Shown here: piece by piece, positions 10,001 through 25,000 of the stretch
How the letters are laid out: each line of letters begins with the position of its first letter
Position numbering within the stretch: position 1 is the first letter of the stretch
Assembly: GCA_023229765.1 (NCBI GenBank)
Contig: JALNYO010000002.1
Location: 62,001 to 126,000, forward strand
Reading direction: 5' to 3'
Source: Syntrophales bacterium
GTDB taxonomy: Bacteria > Desulfobacterota > Syntrophia > Syntrophales > UBA5619
Length of the DNA: 64,000 nt
Program-made: the position numbers and the translations under genes
The notes under the pieces: model-generated
What the model was told of the DNA's origin: nothing
Seen by the model: only the letters and a program-made list of their open reading frames with translations
Databases searched by the model: none

Positions 10001-13000
10001 CGCTTCGGGAAGCGTCGGGCTCGGGGCTGCCCTTGCCGTAAGCGATATCTCCCGGGATACCCGGGCTCTGCTCGGCAGCCGGGAGATCCTCCTGGGGGGC
10101 AACGAGTTTTCTCCCGCCAGCGGGGTCGATGCCCGGGGCGATATTCACCTGGAATATGATCACGGTTTCACCGATGGCCAGGCCGTGATTTATAACAGCA
10201 ACGGCGGGAACGACATCGGCGGTCTGACCTCCGGCGGCATTTATTTTGCCGATGTAATCGACAACCAGACTATCCGGCTGGCCGCAACCGCCGAAGATGC
10301 CATCAGCGGCACATCCCCGCTTGCCCTGGAACCAGGCGCTGCCTCAGGAAGTTCCCATACCCTGGGGGTGGGATTCGATCCGACCGCCGCACTGGATGCC
10401 GATGAAAACAGCATCAACCTGGGCTATCCGCATGGCTTTGTCACCGGCCAGGCTGTGGTTTACAGCAACGGAGGCGGAACCAGTTTTGGCGGGCTGACCG
10501 ATGGTGAGACATATTATGCCGTCGTCGTGGATACCACCACCATCCAACTGGCAAAGACCCGGGAACAGGCGCTTGCAGCGACGCCGACAGTGATGGATAT
10601 CGATGACGCCGCGTCCATTGGAAACGACCACCGCCTGGTCAGTCAACTTGCCTTGGATCAGAATGCGGAGGTGGATGAAAACACCGATACGATCCGTTTC
10701 GCGGCCCCTCACGGTCTCTCCGGCGGCCAGGCCGTTGACTACAGCAGCGCAGAAGGAACACCCGTCGGGGGACTGATCAACGGCGAAACCTATTATGCCG
10801 TTGTGATCGACGCCAATACCATCCAACTGGCGGCTGCCGAGGACGATGCCGTCGCCGCTCAACCGGTGGTCGTGGATATCACAGGCCAGGTGCCCGCCGG
10901 GGAGATCCACGCCCTTTTTGCTGTCTGTTCCTTCGATGTCTTTGCAGACGTCGATGACGGACTCGATACTGTTGATTTCGGATTTGAACACGGCTATGTT
11001 GACGGAGATGCCGTCGTCTATGAAAGCGGAACAGGGCCTGTTATTGGCGGTCTGACTTCCGGGGAAACCTATTATGTGATTGTAGTGGATGCCACGACAA
11101 TCCAATTGGCGCGTACTCTGACCGAGGCGACGTCCGCCGTCCCGGTTCCTGTCGCCCTGGAAGCTTCGGTGGCCATCGGCTCTTCCCATACTCTGGGCGC
11201 CGGCATTCGGGCCGTTCCCCTGGTGGACGGAACAACCGCCACGATCGATTTTGACCGCTCCCACGGATTCACTACGGGAGAAGCGGTTTCCTACGACAAC
11301 GGCGGCGGCAGCAGCATCGGAGGTCTGGTACATGGACAGACCTATTATGTGGTGGTGGTCGATTCGACCGCCATTCAACTGGCCGGCAGCCGGAATGACG
11401 CCCTCGCCGAAACGCCGATCATCATCGCTCTGGATCCATCGGCAGCCACCGGAACGGATCACCGTTTTTCCGAACCTCTCGATGCCGGCGGCGCTCTGAA
11501 GACCCCGGGTCCAATCCAGGTAGGAGCTTCCAGCTCCGGATGGATTATTTCTTCCTCCCTGGCAGGCGTCTTTCCGAAAGGAGAAGGGAAGGATAGCTCC
11601 GATTCCGAGGAAGCGCCCGGCGGAGGCGGGAAATTTGGCCTGAATGTTTCCGGGGCCGTTTCCTGGAATGAAATAGCCGATATCACCGAGGCCGGTGCAC
11701 GGGGGGTGAACATCACCGGAGACTCATCGGTCGATCTGTCAGCGCAAAACAATTCCGCTGTTTTTGCCGTTGCCGGTTCCGTGACCATCGCCACCCAAAA
11801 CGCCTCCCTGGCCATGGGGGGCGCCCTGGCAATCAACCGCATCGATCTTTCGACCCGATCGCTGATTGACCACAGCGCCGTTGACATTTCAGGAAGCCTG
11901 ACATTGGCCGCTGACAATGCAGGACAGATCTGGAGCTTTACCGGGGGCGGGGCCGGTTCCACCAAGGCCATCGGCTTGGCCGGATCGGTCTCCTGCAATG
12001 AGGTAGCCAGCGAAACCACCGCCTATCTCGGCGGCGATTCCTCCATAGATACCGGCATGACAGGAGATGTGACGATTTCAGCAAGGGACAGCGCCTCCGT
12101 CATTGGCGCAGCCGGAGCATTGGCGTGGGGGGGGAAGATCGGCATCGGCTCCTCGGTCAGTCTGAACCGCACCGAAAATACCGTCCAGGCCGCTGTGGAA
12201 AACGCCGACATCAATGCCGGCGGCGACCTGACGCTTTTTGCACTCAGTGACAGCAACATCTTTTCCTTCGCGGCGGCCATCGGCGGCAGCAAATCCTGGT
12301 TGGCAGCAGCGGTTGCCTGGTCGCAGAACCAGATTGCCAATCAGACCTCCTCCTCTATCAAAGGCAAAAAGAGCGCCCAGGGCGTTCGCGCCGAGGGGGA
12401 GATTTCGCTCCATGCGTCGGATGATGTGGACATCGAATCTATGGCCGGCGGAATCGGGTTGGCCTATTCCGGTCTCGCAGGGTTTGGGGCCGCCGTTGCA
12501 ATCAACACGGTTGAAAACCAGGTCAGGGGCACTATCGACGATGCCGTTGTTGTTTCCACAGCCGGGGGGCTGGAACTGGCAGTTGCTGCCGATACAACCA
12601 TCGAGTCGGCTTCGATCAGCGGCACAGGCGCCAAAAAATTTGCCCTTGGCGGGTCATTTTCTCAAAACAGGACCGGTGACAAGGTTTCTGTGAGTATTTC
12701 CGGTCATTCGCAGGTCAACACCGCCGGGACAGTCACGTTGACGGCCACGGACACTTCCACGACAGATGCCCTGGCCATGGGTATTTCAGCTTCCGGACTG
12801 GCGGCGGGGAATGTGGCCATTGCGGGCAATATCACTGCCAACACGCTGAAAAGTTCTATCGAAGAATCGCACGTTACAACCGCTGCCGCCGTCGTCCTGG
12901 ACGCTGAATCAACGGCCATTATCCGCATGGCATCGGTCGGAATCTCCGGATCCAAAAAAATTGCGGGTCAGGTCTCGGTAATCGGCAATGTCATTGCCAA

Positions 13001-16000
13001 CAGCTCCGAAACAGAGATCAGCGGCTCTACCGTCGTCGCGACGGGAGGCGTTACCCTTTTTGCGTCGGACATCGCTCCGAGCATCATTCCGGACTGGATC
13101 ATGCCGGATGACTGGTCCGCTGCCATCAGTTCTGCCCTGGAAGATTCGCCTGTCGATCCTGACGGCAATATCTTCGCTCTGATGATCAGTGTGGCGGGTT
13201 CGGGGCAAATCGCCGCAGATGTTTCGGTCATGGGCAATGTCATTTCTAACAACGTTCTGGCGAGGATCATGGATTCCCATATCCGGGCGGGGGTGAATGA
13301 GTCTGGAAATATCCTTCACCCGGATGCGGATGTGACGCTGGATTCTCTCTCCGATGCTCGAATCGCCGCGGTAACGGCAGGTTTGGCTGCCTCGAGAAAA
13401 GCGGCCCTGGATGCCACACTCTACGGCAATGTGATCGCCAACGCGGTGGAGGCTTCGATCTCCGGGTCTTCGGAAGTCTCTGCCGGTGGTCTGGTGGCTC
13501 TTCGTGCCCGGGACAATTCGGATGTTGATTCCCTGGGTCTCAGCATTGCCGCTTCAGGCGGCGCGGCAGGAGCCATTCTGGCCGCTGCCAATGTGATAGA
13601 CAACAGCATCGCGGCGAGCATCTCTGAGTCCACCGTGGTCAGCGGTTCTGATCTGTCGCTGGCGGCGCTATCCGACGCGGGCATCATGGCCTTTGCCGGA
13701 GGAGTGGCCGCTTCAAGCAAGGCCGCGGGGCTTTTGTCGTTAACGGCCAACACCATTGCCAATACCATTGCGGCGACCATTACAGGCGCCGGGAACCCTT
13801 ATCACATAGATGCCAGCGGGGACGTCACGTTGACAGCTACCGACACCTCCGTCATCAACACGCTTTCCTTCGGTGTTGCCGCCTCTGTCGGCTCTATCGG
13901 CGCCGGCGGCGCGGCGCTTTCCGCCGGTCTTGTAACAAACAGCAGCCGGGCGGCAATTGCTGGAAGCGCCGTGAAAACGGAAGGCAACCTGTCGCTTGCG
14001 GCTGAATCATCAGCCATGATCAGTAACGTGTCCGTAGGCGTCTCCGTGACAGCAGGCACTGCGGCCGTCAATCTGAGTGTCCTCGGTAATGTTGTTGCAA
14101 ACAGTACGGAAACCGAGATAGACAATTCGCAAATAACGGCAACAGGCGGTGTTTCTCTTTCCGCTGCGGAAATTGCCCCCAGCGCCATTCCCGACTGGCT
14201 TATCCCGGAATCATGGTCAGAGAGCGTAAGCGATGTATTGGATGATTCCCCTCTCGATCCCGATGGCAATATCTTTGCCTTGAGGATCGGCGCCGCGGCG
14301 GCGGAGAAGGTTGCCGTTGACGCGACGGTGATAGGCAATGTGGTCACCAACCGTGTGGCTTCCGAGATCATCGCCGGCAATGTATCGGCGGGTGCGGATC
14401 TCATTCTGGAAGCGCTTTCCGATGCCCGGATCGCAACCATCACCATGGGTGTATCGGCGGCGGGTAAGGCGGCAGTGGATGCCACCGTGTTCGGCAATGT
14501 TATCACCAATACTGTTGAAGCGGCCTTGATTGACGGGGCAAAAATCTCCGTCGGCGGGCGAGTGGGCTTGAAGGCCGCGGACAAGTCGGAAATCAATGCC
14601 CTGGGGCTCGGCCTTGCCGGTTCGGGTGGCGTATCGGTGGCCATTGTGGTAGCCGCCAATGTTGTCGTGAATGACATTACGGCCCATATGTCGGGCGTGC
14701 AGGCAGAGAGTGTCTCCGGTGTAACACTGGAGAGCCTTTCGGAAAGCGAAATCTGGGCGTTGACCGTCACCGGCGCGGCGGCTGTGGGCGCCGGGAATCA
14801 GGCGGCTGCCGGATCAGGATCAGCTTCCTACAATACGGTTCAAAACACGATTGAGGCCTGTATCGCCGATAACAGCAACATCGACGTTGACGGCGGCGGG
14901 GTCATGCTTTCAGCAGAGGACAACAGCGATCTTTTGACTGTGGCCGGCGCTGTCAGCCTGACGGTGGCCACTCAAGGGGGCGGTACGGCAGGGGGGGCGC
15001 TGGCCGTCACAACGATTCATAATCAGGTGAGATCCTCGATCAGCGATTCCCGTGTAAACGCTGTCGGCGATTTTGATCTTGCGGCCATCTCCGACGCGCT
15101 CATCGGGACACTGACCCTGGCGGGCGCGGGCGCCGGCTCCTTCGGCGCGGATGGAGGGCTTGCCCTCTCTGTTGCCGGGGCGGGCGCCTATAACAAGATC
15201 GGCAACACCATAGAGGCATTGATCCAGCGCAGTCCGGTCGCTGTGACAAACGGCCGGGTCAAGTTAACCTCCGAAGACAAAACAGAGATGATTGCCAATG
15301 CCGGCGCCCTGGGCCTGTCCGGCTCCATTGGTACGGGGGGCGGCACTGCCGGTACAATAGGCGCCTCTGTCGCCGTGAACGAAATTGAAAATGTCGTTCG
15401 TTCCTGTGTCTCTGCTTCCGATTTGAACACGGCCGGCTCGGCTCAGGGCCTGCCGGTCACCCTGGATCTTGCCGATTCCGGCGCCATCTACGATCTTATC
15501 GAGTTCGGCTTCGATCACGGTTTTCAGACCGGTGATGCCGTGGTCTATGACAACGGTGGCAATACCGGCATCGACGGCCTTGGAGACGGCGTAACCTACT
15601 ATGTGATCCTTCATGATTCTACCTCGATAAAACTCGCATCCACGAGGGAAAAGGCTCTTGCGAACGAAGCGGACGTGGATATCAGACTGCCCGATATCGA
15701 GGGAGACAACTTCACCCCGGGGGCGGACAATTTCAGATTTCTGAACCGGCTCGATGCCGTAACAGTTACTGCCGAAGAGGCAGGCTCCGTCGTCGATTTC
15801 GGGAAAGAGCATGCCCTGCAGACCGGTGAAGCCGTGGTTTATGACAACGGCGGCGGCACTGATATCAGCGGCCTTGTCAATGGTGCGACCTATTATGTCA
15901 TAGTCATGGATAAAACCTCAATCAAGCTGGCCACCACCGGGGAGAAAGCCCTTGCCGGAGATTCTGACCTCGTTATCGGGACACCCTCCGGAAACGACAG

Positions 16001-19000
16001 CCTGGTCAAGACATATCTGATAGACAACATAAGCAGTAAAATCAATTTCGGCGCCGGTCACGGCCTGACGAAAGGCGATGCGGTCGTCTATGACAACCGG
16101 GGAAATGAGAGTGTCGCCGGGTTGGTCGAGGGACAGACCTATTACGTCATCGTCGATGACGCCTCCACCATCCGGCTGGCCACCACCAGGGCGCAGGCCC
16201 TTTCAAAAGATGCCGATGTCAATTTTGAAACTCCCGCTTCCCCGGCAAGCCACAGTTTTATCAAGACCGATATGATTGATATTTCTGCTAATTCCGAGGA
16301 TGTCATCTGGGCGCTGACCGTTGCCGGGGCCGGGGGCGTGGCCGCCGGCGGAGGCGGCGTCATTGCCTTTTCCGGGGTCGGTTCGTTTTCCTACAATGAC
16401 ATCAACAATACGACGGAAGCCTTTATTGACGGCGGCAGTTCGATTACAACAGACAGCGGCGGCGTCAAGCTGGCGACAACGGACGATTCCCTGATCATCG
16501 CCAATGCCGGCGCTGTAAGCCTGGCCTTTGCCATCGGCATTGGCACTTCAACAGCAGGCACGGTCGGCGCCTCGGTTGCGATCAATGAAATCGGCAATGA
16601 AATCCGCTCCTATATTGATGGTTCCACCGTCGTCACTGCGGGCGATGTGGATTTAACGTCCGTTTCCAATGCGACCATCTGGTCCATGACACTGGCCGGG
16701 AGCGGAGGGGTGGCCGTTGGTGGAGGCGACACAACCAATATCACCGGCGCAGCTTCCTTTTCCTACAATGCAGTCAATAATATCACAGAGAGCTCTATTG
16801 CCAACAATGGCGATGATAGAAGCTCTATTCTGACCACAGCAGGCAGTGTCCGGCTGGTATCGGAAGACAATGCCAAGATTCTGGCCAATGCCGGCGCCTT
16901 GAGCCTTGCCGCAGCCGTGGGTGGCGGCAAGGCCATGGCGGTTACCATCGGCGCCTCCCTCGCCTTGAACGAAATCGGCAATGAGGTCCGCTCCCATATT
17001 ACCGGCAGCGATGTCGATACCGCTGGAGATGTTGACCTTACGGCTACATCCCAGGCGACCATCTGGGCGCTGGCGCTGGCCGGATCCCTCGGACTGGTCG
17101 GCGGTGTCGGTCTCACCCTCGAGGCGAGCGGCGCGGGCGCAGGCGCTTACTCTACAGTCGGCAATATGGCTGAAGCCTTCATCGAGGGGGACAGTGTCAT
17201 TACGGTGAGCAGCGGCGGGGTCCGTTTAACGGCAGATGACGATACCAACATCCTTGCCAATGCCGGTTCCATTACGCTGGCGGCCGCGGGCAGCATTGGC
17301 GGAAGCGCGGTTGTCGGTACCTTCGGCGCGTCCATTGCGGTCAATGAAATCGCCAATGAGGTCCGTTCCTTTATCTCCGGCTCCACTGTCAATGTTACAA
17401 CGGGGGTTGATCTTGCGGCTGCTTCGGACGCGAGCATCTGGGCGCTGACAGTCTCGGGCAGCGCCGGTGGCTCCGGCGCAGGCGTGTGGGCCCTTACCGG
17501 CTCAGGCGCCGGATCAAGCTCGTACAACAGCGTCAAAAACACCATAGAGGTGTTTATTGAAGACAGCTCCCAAATCGAGACAACCAGTGGCGAGATCCAT
17601 CTGAGCGCGCAAGACAAGAGCAAAATCCTTGCCAACGCCGGCGCCGTGAGCATGGCCGTTGCGGCGGGGGGGGCAGGCGTTATCTTCGGCGGAATTACCG
17701 GCGGCGGCAGCGGCAGCGGCACCGGCGGCGGCACCGGCGGCGGCGGCGGTACCGGCGGGGGCGGCAGCTCGGGTACGGTCGGGGTTGTCGGCTACGGCGT
17801 CGGGGCGATTGTCGGATGGATCGTTGGAGGACTTGGCGGTTCTGCCACCGGCGGCGGCGTGGGAGGCGCCAGTGGAGGGGCGGGCGGCAGCGGCAGCGGC
17901 AGCGCCGCCGGCAGCGGCGGTGGTGGAGGCGGGGCCTCTGTTTCGGTCGGTGCGTCCGTGGCGGTGAATGAAATCGCCAATGAGGTTCGTTCCTATATCA
18001 AAGATTCAACTGTTGCAACATCAGGGGCGATCGATCTTTCAGCGGAAGCGACGTCGAGCATCTGGGCGCTGACCCTGGCCGGATCCCTTGGCGCTGCCGG
18101 AGGATTCGGAGCCGGGTTTACCTTTGCGGGCGCCGGCGTCTATTCCCACAACAAGGTTGACAATACGATAGAAAGCTCCATTGATGGCGGCGCAGTGAAT
18201 TCTTCCAGTGGGGAGGTGACTTTAAGAGCCTGGGATCATTCCGCCATTATCGCCAACGGCGGGGCCGCCAGTATCACGGCAGCCGGCGGGGCTCTGTCTG
18301 CAACGGCATCCGTTGGCGCTTCAGTCGCTGAGAACCACATCGCAAATGAAGTGCGGGCTTATATCTCCGGCGCAGCGGTTACTGCCGGCGGAACGATCGT
18401 CCTGGATGCGAAAGAAGAAGCGTCTATCTGGGCGCTCACCCTGGTCGGAACTCTCTCGGGCGCCCCTGGAATCATCAGCGTCAGCGCAACAGCCGCCGGA
18501 GCGGTGGCTGTCAACACAATCGGCAATACCGTTGAGGCCTGTATCACTGACGGGGCCCAGGTCAACGCCGGAATTGCAGACGTCTCCATCCAGGCCTCCG
18601 ACAATGCCTCCATCACCGCCAATGCAGTTGCCGGAAGCGTCGCCGTTACCGTTGCCGTTGCGGGCGGCACTGCCGCGGCCGCAGCGGCCGTTGCCGAGAA
18701 CAAAATTAGCAGTGAAGTTCAGGCATATACGGATGCTGTCACCCTGGAGCTCGCTGGCGGTCTGATCATTTCCGCGACTTCAACCGCGAGCATTGAAGCC
18801 ATGTCCATCGCGGCTTCAGTGTCGGCATCCCTGTCCATTGCCAGTATCAATTTCACCGGCGGCGGCGCCAGCGCCAACAATACCATCGCCAATACCCTCA
18901 GCGCCTTTATCGGCGATGGCAGTTCGGTAACCGCGGACGGATCGATACGGGTTTCAGCGCTCGATCAACCGACCATTTCTTCGGACGTGGGGTCCGGAGC

Positions 19001-22000
19001 CTTATCCTTCGGCACGGCCGGGGCTTCCGTAGGCATTTCGCTTGCCGACAATTCCATCGGCAATACAGTCCAGGCCTTCATAGGCAATGCTGCGGTCACT
19101 TCCAAGAACGGCGCCATTCAAATCAGCGCAAATTCTCCCTCATCCATGGATGCCCTGGCCGTGGCCACCTCCGTGGCCGTTTCCCTGAGTCCGGCCGGCA
19201 TTGCCGGCGCCGGGGCGAGTGCGAATACCGCGCTTACATCCGAAATCGAAGCATACGCCGGCGCCGGCGCGACGCTGAAGGCCGCCACGGATATTGACAT
19301 TACAGCCATTTCCAACAACAGTTTGGCCAAAGTCGGTACATACGGCATCGCTGTCTCCAACGTTGCGGCGGTGGGAGTCAGCCTGGCAAATATCAACGTC
19401 GCCGGCAAAACTCTGTCCCATATGGATGGCACGGTTCTCGATGCCGATAATCTCAGCCTTAAAGCCCGTTTTGAAAGCAATGCCCAGGCGGATGCCGTGG
19501 CCCTGTCCGGGGGTATTCTGGCCGGCACCGGCGCCGATGCCGAAGTGGCTATCTCCCCGACGATTGGAGCCTGGCTGGGAAGCGGCAATGTCAGCGTTTC
19601 TGAAAACGTCACCCTCGTCTCGGAATCTCTGGCCAATGCGGACGCCGATTCAGTTGGCGTATCCATCGGGGCCCTGGATGTGGGCGTCTCCCTCGCGAAG
19701 GCTACGGTTACACCGGATATCAACACTTCCATTGCCGGTGGAATGGTGGCCGCAGGCCAGGGGATCACCCTGACGTCGCGGCACAACCTGGATGAAAACG
19801 GCGATCTCCGGGATATGAAGGCCTCTGCCCATGCCACCGCGCCGAGCGGGGCGCTCCTCGGCAGCGGTGCAGGTGCGGATGCAACGGCGGATGCCTCGGC
19901 GGTGCTCCATACCTTTGTGGATACAACGGCAACCCTTACTGCCGGCGGCGATATCAAAGTCGAATCCCTGTCAAATAACGAAGCGGTTGCCAAATCAGAG
20001 GGCATCGCCGCTTCCCTGGGGTTGTCTGTGGGTGCGAGCCTGGCCAACGCCAAGGCAGGCGGCACGACCAGGGCCTTAATGAATGGCGCCATCACTGCTG
20101 CAGCGGGTACGGGCGCCGGCGCCGATCATCTGATCATCACGGCAGAGGAGTTTACGAACGCCAATGCCCGGGCTCTCGCTGTGGCCGGCGGCCTTGTTGC
20201 ATCCGGGGCCGGGGCCGACGCCAGGGCCACGGCATCCCCGACGGTTGAGGCATCTGTTGGAGACGGTTCCCATGTGACCGTAACCGGTGCGGTACACATC
20301 AGCGCAACCGCGACTCCCCACGCCGACGCCAAGGCCACAGGCGTCAGTGTCTCCGGGGGGATCGGAATCGGGGCCTCGGTCTCCGCGGCGGAGGTTTCCC
20401 CTCTGATTGTCACTTCGGTCGGAAGCGGGGCAATGATTGCGGCCCATGACCTCTTGGTGACTGCCCGGCAGGAACTTGTCGGAGAAGATCCATCCGCCAG
20501 GGCGGACGCTGTTGCCTCCGGCGGCGGTATGTTACTGGGTGTCAACGCCACAATCAGCAACACGACCAGCCGGGCGGAAGTTTCCAGCTTTGCTGAAGAC
20601 AACAGTTCGCTTCTGATCTCGGGCACTGCCCAGATCAAGGCTGTCGGTGCGGACAAACTGGAAGCCCTGGCGACCGGCGTGGCAGTGGGAGTGCTTGCGG
20701 CGGGCGCCAATGCGGCCACCGCCGACTCGGCCACCACCACCCGTGCCTCTATCGGAGACAACGTTCTGATGACCGGAACAAGCCTGATCCTTGCCGCGGA
20801 CGGAACGGATGACAACTTTGCAAGGAGCGTGGCCGGCAGCGGCGGCGTGGTTTCCGGAAACGCCGCCGTAGCCCGAACCATCAATAGTAACACCACCGAG
20901 GTGTCCATAGGCGGCGGCACGGCCGACCGGAAAATTGCCGCTGACACGGTCCAGATCGACGCCCGGCACACCGCAGGTTTCAATGCGCAGACGGACAGCA
21001 TCTCCGCCGGCATTGTCGGAGCCAGCGGCGCGGTGGCCGACAACCAGGTGGATGCGGATGTGTCGGTAACGATCGGCGCCGATGCTATGATCGATACCCG
21101 GGGACTGATCATCAATGCCCTCAACACCATCGACAAGGACTGGCTCGATGACTACAACGTTTCGGCCGGAAGCGGCGGCGTATTCGACGGGGCGGCGGCG
21201 CTGAGCACGACGGAGATCGCAGATACCACGACCATTCAGGTGGGCGACGGCGCCTGCCTGCAGGTGAGCGGAGACCGATCGACACCGGGGCAATTTCTCC
21301 TGAAAGCTGTCAGCAACATCATTGCCCGCGACAAAACCCGTCTGGATGCCGGCGGCGCCATCGCCGTGGCCGGCGCCGGTTCAGTGATCGAGAACAAAAC
21401 CCATCTGGTCGCAATCCAGGTTGGGGCGTCCGAACTGGCCAGCGTGGGAGACCTGAGCCTGTCTGCCTATTCCACTGTTGACATTGAAGCCCAGGCCAAT
21501 GCCAAGACATACGGGGTGGCCGGGTCGGCCGAGGGTTTTTCTAAGGCCAGTACCGATGCTCTTCACACGATCCAGGTTCAAAACGGAGCGGTCATCCGCG
21601 CCGACGGCGACATCAGCCTTCGCGCCGGGAGCGACCCCGAAGGCCAGATGAACAACTTTGCGGTTGCCGCCTATACCGACCTGTGGAACAAAACACTGAT
21701 CCCCATGAACACGAATCCGGTGGCAGACGGCGTCATCCACCAGCAGAACCGGATTACCATCGAAAACGGGGCTTGGCTCGGCAGCGCCGGCGATACATGT
21801 CTGTTTGCAGAAAAAGGCACATTTGACGCAGACGGGGTCGGTACCGGCAAAGACCTGTACCGGGAGGCTGGGGAAGGTATGGAAACCATCGGCGTCGATG
21901 TTTCGCTGGCCATCTCCGGCGGCAACGGCGGGGTGGAACAAATCACGGCCGATGTCGTCGCTGCCGGCGTCGTCGAAGTGGGCCTCCACAACAACCAGGT

Positions 22001-25000
22001 GCTGCTGGTCGCGGACACAAAAGACGCGCTTCCCGCCAGTGGCGTGGACGGGCTTTCGGTTGACGATTTGATTGTCGAGACCATCAACGGCAAGGTGTTC
22101 GCCCACACCGACGGGATGGAATTTTCCATCGAGACCGGAAGCGATCTGCTCCAGGCTATCGACGTGCGGATTTCCGAGTGTCGCTCCCTGATCGCCACCT
22201 ACCGGGGGACCGAGGCCGAGGCAAGGTTCAAAAGCGAATTGGAGATTTTGGAGCTTTTGCGGAGCGATCTTGCCTCCGGAACCACGGAGGCCGACTTTAT
22301 CAACGTGGCCGACACCGAGGCCCGGTCGGCCGATATCACCATCCGGGGTGACTCGATCAGCGGTCAGGCCACGGGCCGCCTGGTGGCGCCGGGAGATGCC
22401 CGGATCGTGATCCGCAATGCCACCGCCTATTACCTGAGAACCGGTCGGCTGCTGATTCCCGAGTACGAGGGCGGCAATATCCGGTTTAATTACCGGCCGC
22501 TGAACGATGCAGAACGGGCCGGCTTTGACCAGGTACTGGATGCCGCGGTGTCGGGTCCGCCGGAGATCATCGTGGAGAACACGGCCGGAATGCCGAACAT
22601 CGAGATCACCGAAGATATCCGGAACCTTAATGGCCGCGTATCGGTATCCACCGGGGGCAGCATCTACATCTGGTCTTCCCTGGACAAGCTCGATGCCGGA
22701 GTTGCCATCGAGGCCGATTCCATCGAAATGACCGCAGGAGAGGATTTCATACAGGCCACAGTCCCCCTTTTCAGCCATGTCAGCGGCCTGCCGAGGGGAT
22801 CCTGGGAGGGCGTGACCCGGATCACCGAAGCGCTGAAAACCGACTGCACCGTCACCGAGGTCAACGGCAAGCCCGAGGTGAACTGGACTAATTACTTGCT
22901 TGTCAACGCCAAGAAATCGATCGAAAACTCCATCAACCAGATGGATGGCAGCTCAACCACGTCCCTGATCGCCGGCAATCGCATCTTTATCGGGGCCGTG
23001 CACCTGAACATCAACGGCACAATCCAGAGTGGCCTCCAGGACAAGTTCGTCACGCTTCCGGGCCCCGGCAGCCTCGAAGGCGACAATCTGGAGAGACAGA
23101 TCCAGGGATACGACCGGGAATATCATCAGAAAATCGCCGCGGGCCAGGTCAACGCCGACCCCATGTATCTTCTGGTTCTTGCGGATGCCAACAGCAATAT
23201 CGGCAACTCTGTTTACTACAACGCCGGGGAAGACCGGATCGAGGTCAGGGACATCGGCATTCAGGGCGGCTCTATCCAGATCTTCGGAGACATCATGAGT
23301 ACCGGTTCGGGGCGGCTCAATGCCCTGGACGGGTTCGGGCGCATCCGGATTGAGAACCGGACATCGCATGATCTGCTGGTCAACCATCTGGACGCTGGTT
23401 CGGGGATCGAAGGAGAGATCCGGATCCTGGATACGGCCGGAGAAGCCACGCGCACCACGGTCTATCGGCGGCTGGGAGATGACATCGTCGTCAGCGACGG
23501 CAGCGGCAGCACAATCGATACGCTGGAGGGGACCTCGACTGCCAGCTATGAACCGCTGGCTGGGCTAAGGTACCGATGGGTGACCGGCCAGTCTAAAACC
23601 ATCATCGAGGTTCGGAAACACTCGGAAAAATCCCTGAGCCTGTTTGGCGCCGATCTCAATTGGCTGATGAGTGAAAGCACTGACTGGAGCGATAAATTCC
23701 AATTCTACACCGACCAGGTTCCCCTCATGCAGGGCGAGTACTATGTGGAACAGGCGTCGGCCGCCGACTTCATCTACCATTATGGCTTCCAGGAGAAGAT
23801 TGAAGCCAACTGGACCCTGGTTCCCCAGAACGAGCTGGGCCCGATCGACGCCAGCATCACGGGATACGATTTCAAGGACCACAACCCCTACACCCATGAC
23901 GACACATACTGGGAATGGGAGGACCACGGGTGGGATACATTTCTGGGCCACGTCAAGTTCTTGGTCTATGTGCCGATCCACGAGTCCTCTGCCGAACTGG
24001 TGTTTGAACAAAAAACCAAGGATATCCACACCCACACCATCGCTGCAGACAAGACCATCGGCATCGAATTCTCCGGCTATGACAGCGGCCGGATCGATGT
24101 CATCTCTTCCAAGGATCTGCTTTTGGCCGGTTCGATCCGCAATGACAGCGGGACCACCACCCTGCTGGCTCAGGGCGCCATCGAACAGCCGGCCTCCGGG
24201 GAGCTGCCGGTGATTCGCGGCACGAATCTGCTCTTCTACGCCGGGAACGGCATCGGAAATGACAACCCGGTGCGGATTCGCCTTGACGGGGGTGTCGTCA
24301 CTGCCCAGACCGCGTCGGGAGACATCCGGCTGGAAGATATTACAGGCGACCTGACGTTTGGACAGATCACGATTCCCCATTTCGACCCCTTTGCCGGTCC
24401 TGGAAAAATCTTTTCCTTTGTCCCTGCCAAGGCTGTTGACAGTTCGGTCTTCACCATCGAACTGGAGGAGGCCCATGGCCTTCGGACCGGCGATACGGTG
24501 ACTTACAGCAGCGCAGAAGGAAGGGCCATAGGGGGGCTCACCGGCGGCGACGCCTACCGGGTTCTGGTTGTCAATCCCACGACCGTCATGCTGGCGCCCC
24601 AATCGGCAGATCCGGCCGTGCTGAAGGCGGCCGCAGAGCAATTGAAAACCGAGGGGATTTCGGCAGTACAGAAGCTTGTCATCCATCTTGACCACTCCTT
24701 GGCTACCGGAGTCAACCACCGGCTGATGGCAGGCGTCGGCCAGCCCGGGGGAATAGAGGTCGATCTGGCTGGCACGGCGGGCATCGCGGACGGCATCATC
24801 GATCTGGGTCAGCCCCACGGTTTTTACACCGGTCAGGCCATTGTTTACACCCGGCTGACCGGCGATCCCGTTTCCGGGCTCCAGGATGGCGGCACGTATT
24901 ATGTCTATGTCGTGGACGAAAACCGGATACGGCTGGCCGAATCACGCGATGCGCTGGTAAGCTATCTTCCCGTTCTGCTCGATCTGGACGGAGGCGTTGC

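Larger units (their letters stand above)
14740..18850 (+). repeat. About eight to nine tandem units of about 130 residues (IWALT / YNxxxNTxEA class) in the giant protein
   Basis: Each unit contains, in order, S-Y-N-x-[VI]-x-N-T-[ITV]-E-A-x-I, a segment ending I-x-A-N-A-G-A, then VGASVAxNEIxNEVRSxI, a G-x-V/I-D-L step, and the closing IWALTxAGSxG. The units read head to tail over about 4 kb. The array is broken twice: by a three-copy HG block at 15.46-16.27 kb and by a Gly-rich tract at 17.68-17.94 kb. The spacing of conserved Asn and hydrophobic residues suggests a beta-helix or stacked beta-sandwich rod. Confidence 0.8.

Noticed and set aside
23565..24818. A 417-codon minus-strand frame inside the giant gene
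   Set aside because: Antisense to a continuous repeat-containing frame; low-complexity translation and no domain.
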